7,419 nucleotides of DNA from Syntrophaceae bacterium UBA4059. Its GTDB lineage: Bacteria; Desulfobacterota; Syntrophia; Syntrophales; Smithellaceae. This document shows, piece by piece, positions 4,839 to 7,419 of the stretch. Made by a program: the position numbers and the translations under genes. The notes under the pieces are model-generated. The model was not told the origin of the DNA, made no database searches, and saw nothing but the letters and a program-made list of their open reading frames with translations. Position 1 is the stretch's first letter. Every line of letters begins with the position of its first letter. The stretch is from positions 1 through 7,419 of the forward strand of contig DFZJ01000134.1 in NCBI GenBank assembly GCA_002382045.1, given 5' to 3'.

Positions 4839-4840
4839 CG

Positions 4841-5401
4841 ATGGATTCAAAAAAAATATTCCTGGTGCCGGTCATCATATCTATCATCGGGCATGCCGCG
4901 CTGATTACAGCCGGCAGCATGGTGGATTTGCGTGATAACGTGAAAGCCGCGGAAATTTTTACCGTGCAGATCACACAGCCCCAGGAGATCGTTTCGCCGA
5001 AAAATGAGAAAGAACCAGCGCAGGATAAATTACCGAATCAAGGTGAAAGTGAAAAACCGCTGCCGGAAGGCGGGCGGGAAGACACGGTGGATATCAGTTC
5101 TTCCGACGTTAAATACGCGGCTTATTTATTGGGCGTGAAAAAAAAAATCTTGCGTCTCTGGTCTTATCCGGTGGCTGCCTACGAAAAAAGTGAAGAAGGG
5201 GTGGTGGTGATCAGAATATCGATTGACGCAAACGGCACTTTGGCCCAGGCCGCGCTGATGACATCTTCCGGTTTTGCTACGCTTGACGACAGCACATTGA
5301 ACATTATCCGGGCCGCCGCGCCTTTCTCGCCGCTGCCGGAGCAATACGACCTGTCGCGCTTGCACATCGTTGCTTCTTTCCGTTATCGCATCAAGGATTG
5401 A
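4841..5401 (+). CDS. Short TonB-family energy transducer protein
   Basis: The 186-residue protein has a short cytoplasmic N-terminus and one membrane segment (about residues 6-26, FLVPVIISIIGHAALITAG). A brief Pro/Glu/Lys-rich linker (about 45-80) leads to a periplasmic TonB C-terminal domain from about 92: YLLGVKKKILRLWSYP, then GVVVIRISIDANGTL, then TSSGFATLDDSTLNIIRAAAPFSPLP. Such proteins pass proton-motive energy from ExbB/ExbD to outer-membrane receptors, but neither partner nor receptor genes are here. The linker is much shorter than in E. coli TonB, so reaching a receptor across the periplasm may be limited and a structural or TolA-like role is possible. The ATG at 4841 is preferred because a promoter lies just upstream. 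Its ribosome site (GAGAG) is weak. A ten-A run at 5138-5147 is in the coding sequence. Confidence 0.85.
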   Translation: MDSKKIFLVPVIISIIGHAALITAGSMVDLRDNVKAAEIFTVQITQPQEIVSPKNEKEPAQDKLPNQGESEKPLPEGGREDTVDISSSDVKYAAYLLGVKKKILRLWSYPVAAYEKSEEGVVVIRISIDANGTLAQAALMTSSGFATLDDSTLNIIRAAAPFSPLPEQYDLSRLHIVASFRYRIKD

Positions 5402-5441
5402 GATGGATTTGCTGCTTCATTAATTAAAAAGGAATGATTGT

Positions 5442-6077
5442 ATGATGAAAGAAAAAAAAGCATTGCCGGTAAAAACAAAATCAAAATTCAGAGAATATAT
5501 TGAAGCGATCCTGACGGCGATCCTGATCGCCGCCTTTATCATCTCCTTTGTGGTACAGGCCTTTAAAATACCGTCCGGTTCGATGATCCCGACCTTGCTG
5601 GTCGGCGATCATCTTTTTGTCAACAAATTCATTTATGGCGTAAAAATTCCGTTCTTCAGAAAGACCATCATCCCGATTACCGATCCGAAAAGAGGCGACG
5701 TTATTGTTTTTATCTATCCGCAGGACCGGTCCAAAGATTTTATCAAGCGCGTGATCGGCACCGCAGGCGACAGGATTGAAATGAAGAATAAAAAACTCTT
5801 GATCAATGATCAGGCGTATGCGGATCCTTTCGGCGTTTATGACGACAGCGCCATTTATCCGGCTGATGTGCAGCCGCGCGATAATTTCGGCCCGGTGGTT
5901 GTTCCCGAAAATTCCCTTTTTGTCATGGGCGACAATCGCGATCACAGTCTGGACAGCCGTTTCTGGGGATTTGTCGATTTGAAAGACGTTCAGGGCAAGG
6001 CGTTTATCCTTTACTGGTCATGGAATGCGGAAGAAAAGAATGTCCGCTGGGACCGCCTGGCCAATTTGATCAAATAA
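5442..6077 (+). CDS. lepB: Signal peptidase I
   Basis: This inner-membrane serine protease removes signal peptides from exported proteins. In the 211-residue product, one N-terminal membrane helix (about 22-40, AILTAILIAAFIISFVVQA) is followed by PSGSMIPTL (44-52), in which S47 is the nucleophile. K102 in IKRVIGTAGD (101-110) is the general base, and the late box is GDNRDHSLDSRFWG (163-176). Only one membrane segment is present, against two in E. coli LepB, a common compact form. AAGGA eight bases upstream supports the ATG at 5442. It follows the TonB-family gene by 40 nt and probably shares its promoter. It ends with tandem TAA codons and faces a convergent gene over a shared hairpin. Confidence 0.97.
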   Translation: MMKEKKALPVKTKSKFREYIEAILTAILIAAFIISFVVQAFKIPSGSMIPTLLVGDHLFVNKFIYGVKIPFFRKTIIPITDPKRGDVIVFIYPQDRSKDFIKRVIGTAGDRIEMKNKKLLINDQAYADPFGVYDDSAIYPADVQPRDNFGPVVVPENSLFVMGDNRDHSLDSRFWGFVDLKDVQGKAFILYWSWNAEEKNVRWDRLANLIK

Positions 6078-6083
6078 TAAATC

Positions 6084-6118
6084 AAAAAAGCAGGCTGAAA
6101 CTTTATTCCAGCCTGCTT
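6084..6118 (-). terminator. Intrinsic terminator between convergent genes
   Basis: A perfect 10-bp stem, AAGCAGGCTG (6088-6097) with CAGCCTGCTT (6109-6118), encloses an 11-nt loop. On the minus strand it is followed by an uninterrupted U-run, ideal for ending the SLOG-like gene. On the plus strand, for lepB, only TTGCTT follows, so termination would be weaker. Confidence 0.88.
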
Positions 6119-6162
6119 GCTTAACGGATAGCTTATCGCCTGTATTATTGCTGTCTGCTCAA

Positions 6163-6720
6163 TCAGCTGATCGATCTTTCCAGCAGTTCCCGGATTGCTT
6201 TTTTGCCGTTTTCCTCAAGAAAGCGCGTGCCGCCGCCGGCAAAATGCGTATGCGTGATGAGGGGTTCATCGCCTTTCTTCCGTTCAACCCAATTGAGTTT
6301 ATTCCAGGTGAACCAGGCATTTTTCTTCTGATCGAATACGGAGAGCGGCTTGTTGCAGATTTTGCTGAACTCCGCACCCCAGCCGGTGCCGCCCTTGACG
6401 GTGTTATCCGGCAGGATTTCGCCGACAATAAAAACTTCCTGGCCGTTGTTAATCTGATACCAGATGGTTTGCAGGATTTTACGGAAGGTCGTGTTATCCG
6501 TGTAGCGGCGGTTCATCAGGCGTGAAATATATTCCAGCGAGACATCCCCGTTTTTCAGCTCTTCGTGCGTCAGCACGCGCAGTCCCCTGTGCCGGACGAT
6601 GGTATGTCCTTCGAAAGTAAAGTTTACTTCCTCTATGCCCAGGTTCTCGGCGCTGGCGCCGAACTCAGCTTCCGCACCCTGCGCGCCGCCGCTGAATAAA
6701 ATACAATCCTCTTTTTTCAT
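6163..6720 (-). CDS. SLOG/LOG-like Rossmann-fold protein, possible nucleotide binder
   Basis: I do not recognise an exact named family. The 185-residue soluble protein starts with a strand and a glycine loop, ILFSGGAQGAEAEFG (7-21), of the type in DprA/SLOG proteins. It then has a helix leading to EVNFTFEGH. A second motif, GGTGWGAE (110-117), matches the LOG pattern GGxGTxxE except for Trp in place of Thr, and follows the strand EVFIVGEI. A third glycine-rich stretch, THFAGGGTRFLEENGKKAI (157-175), is conserved in style but of unknown role. SLOG domains generally bind nucleotides or nucleotide-derived ligands, so a ligand-binding role is inference. AAGGAGAGG upstream supports the ATG. It is transcribed alone, convergent to lepB and divergent from mutY, and ends at a strong terminator. 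Confidence 0.65.
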   Translation of the reverse strand: MKKEDCILFSGGAQGAEAEFGASAENLGIEEVNFTFEGHTIVRHRGLRVLTHEELKNGDVSLEYISRLMNRRYTDNTTFRKILQTIWYQINNGQEVFIVGEILPDNTVKGGTGWGAEFSKICNKPLSVFDQKKNAWFTWNKLNWVERKKGDEPLITHTHFAGGGTRFLEENGKKAIRELLERSIS

Positions 6721-6871
6721 TTTTTATTCCTCTCCTTAATTTGTTCTATTGATGAGTTAACCAGAAAATCTAACGATGTGAAAAACAACGATTAGGATGT
6801 CCCAAGTGTGAGTGCAGGTTGTCCTATAAACGGTTATCTGTCAAGAGGAAAATTGTTCATCAACCGCCATA

Positions 6872-6900
6872 TTGCCATGCTCCCGCAGATGAGATATAGA
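6872..6900 (+). promoter_or_regulatory. Candidate mutY promoter giving a near-leaderless mRNA
   Basis: TTGCCA (6872-6877), a 17-bp spacer and TATAGA (6895-6900) would start transcription at about 6907-6908, exactly at the mutY ATG. This agrees with the lack of a clear ribosome binding site before that ATG. Other promoters further up in the 187-bp divergent gap cannot be excluded. Confidence 0.42.
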
Positions 6901-6907
6901 GCCGGTC

Positions 6908-7419
6908 ATGATCAAAGATGCCGTCAAAATCAAGAATCTTCTGGGCCGCAAGCTGCCGGCCTGGTACAAACGCCATCAACGTTTGCTTCCCTGGCGGGAA
7001 ACAAGCGACCCCTACCGCATCTGGATTTCGGAAATCATGCTCCAGCAAACGCAGGTGGATACGGTCATTCCCTACTATCATCTTTTTTTGAAAACGTTTC
7101 CGGATGTTTATTCGCTGGCCCGCGCGTCCCTGCAGGATGTTCTCAAGGTCTGGGAAAATCTGGGTTATTATTCAAGGGCCAGGAATATTCATGCCGCCGC
7201 GCAAATGGTGGTTGACCGGTACGATGGCCGGATTCCCGGCACACCCGAAGCCATCAAAAAGCTTCCCGGCATTGGCTTGTACACCGCAGGCGCCATTTTG
7301 AGCATTGCCTATGGGCAGGCGCTTCCCGCTATGGACGGCAATGTCCGCCGGATTCTCAGCCGCGTGTTGGCCATCCGCCAGCCGGTAGACGAACCCCGGG
7401 AACAAAAGAAATTGAGAGA
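6908..7419 (+). CDS. mutY: Adenine DNA glycosylase MutY (5' part, cut by window end)
   Basis: MutY removes adenine mispaired with 8-oxoguanine. The visible 170 residues carry LPWR (27-30) and SEIMLQQTQVDTVIPYY (41-57) with catalytic E42. They also carry LGYYSRARN (85-93), the helix-hairpin-helix LPGIGLYTAGAIL (119-131) and the catalytic aspartate D143 in AMDGNVRRILSR (141-152). The iron-sulfur cluster and C-terminal recognition domain lie beyond the window. The start is fixed by an in-frame TGA at 6890-6892 and the ATG at 6908. The region between has no AGGAGG-like site. Retention of the aspartate and the QQTQV motif argues for MutY rather than endonuclease III. Confidence 0.96.
   Translation, partial: MIKDAVKIKNLLGRKLPAWYKRHQRLLPWRETSDPYRIWISEIMLQQTQVDTVIPYYHLFLKTFPDVYSLARASLQDVLKVWENLGYYSRARNIHAAAQMVVDRYDGRIPGTPEAIKKLPGIGLYTAGAILSIAYGQALPAMDGNVRRILSRVLAIRQPVDEPREQKKLR

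Noticed and set aside
4778..4840. N-terminal extension of the TonB-family protein from an ATG at 4778
   Set aside because: The best promoter (4793-4821) lies downstream of this ATG, and the extra 21 residues would spoil the usual short N-terminus before the membrane segment.

Overview
The window looks like chromosomal DNA of a diderm (Gram-negative) bacterium of moderate GC content. A TonB-type protein implies an outer membrane. The minus-strand order tadA, two tRNA-Ser genes, small SRP RNA, dnaX, ybaB/ebfC, recR is a conserved housekeeping block. Together with the palindromic repeats in the gaps, it suggests a deltaproteobacterial/Desulfobacterota-like host; this placement is inference from gene order and style only.

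Left accessory region (1-1032). A BrnT/BrnA-type toxin-antitoxin pair (154-647, minus) lies between two copies of a 29-bp direct repeat (124-152 and 811-839, one mismatch). Further left, a new minus-strand gene appears to begin at position 20 and run out of the window. Its AGGAGG ribosome binding site and ATG are both inside a long two-part hairpin (16-86). A ten-codon open frame (62-94) covers the whole 5' half of that hairpin. This resembles translational attenuation and is the most unusual feature here. From 648 to 1032 there is no convincing gene, only the second repeat, small tandem duplications and REP-like palindromes.

Core block (1033-4745, all minus). Read in transcription order: tadA (tRNA adenosine deaminase), tRNA-Ser(GGA) starting 4 nt after the tadA stop, tRNA-Ser(CGA), a gap with palindromes and a broken copy of the tRNA-Ser 3' end, SRP RNA (ffs), dnaX (TTG start), ybaB (GTG start) and recR. 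The last three genes are separated by 4 and 8 nt and look like one operon for clamp loading and recombinational repair.

Right block (4746-7419). Divergent from tadA, a good sigma70-like promoter overlapping a perfect 8-bp inverted repeat drives a short TonB-family protein followed by signal peptidase I (lepB), both envelope functions. lepB converges on a minus-strand gene for a SLOG/LOG-like Rossmann protein, with one hairpin serving as terminator mainly for the latter. On the plus strand, mutY (adenine DNA glycosylase) starts at 6908 and is cut by the window end. Its only candidate promoter would give a nearly leaderless mRNA.
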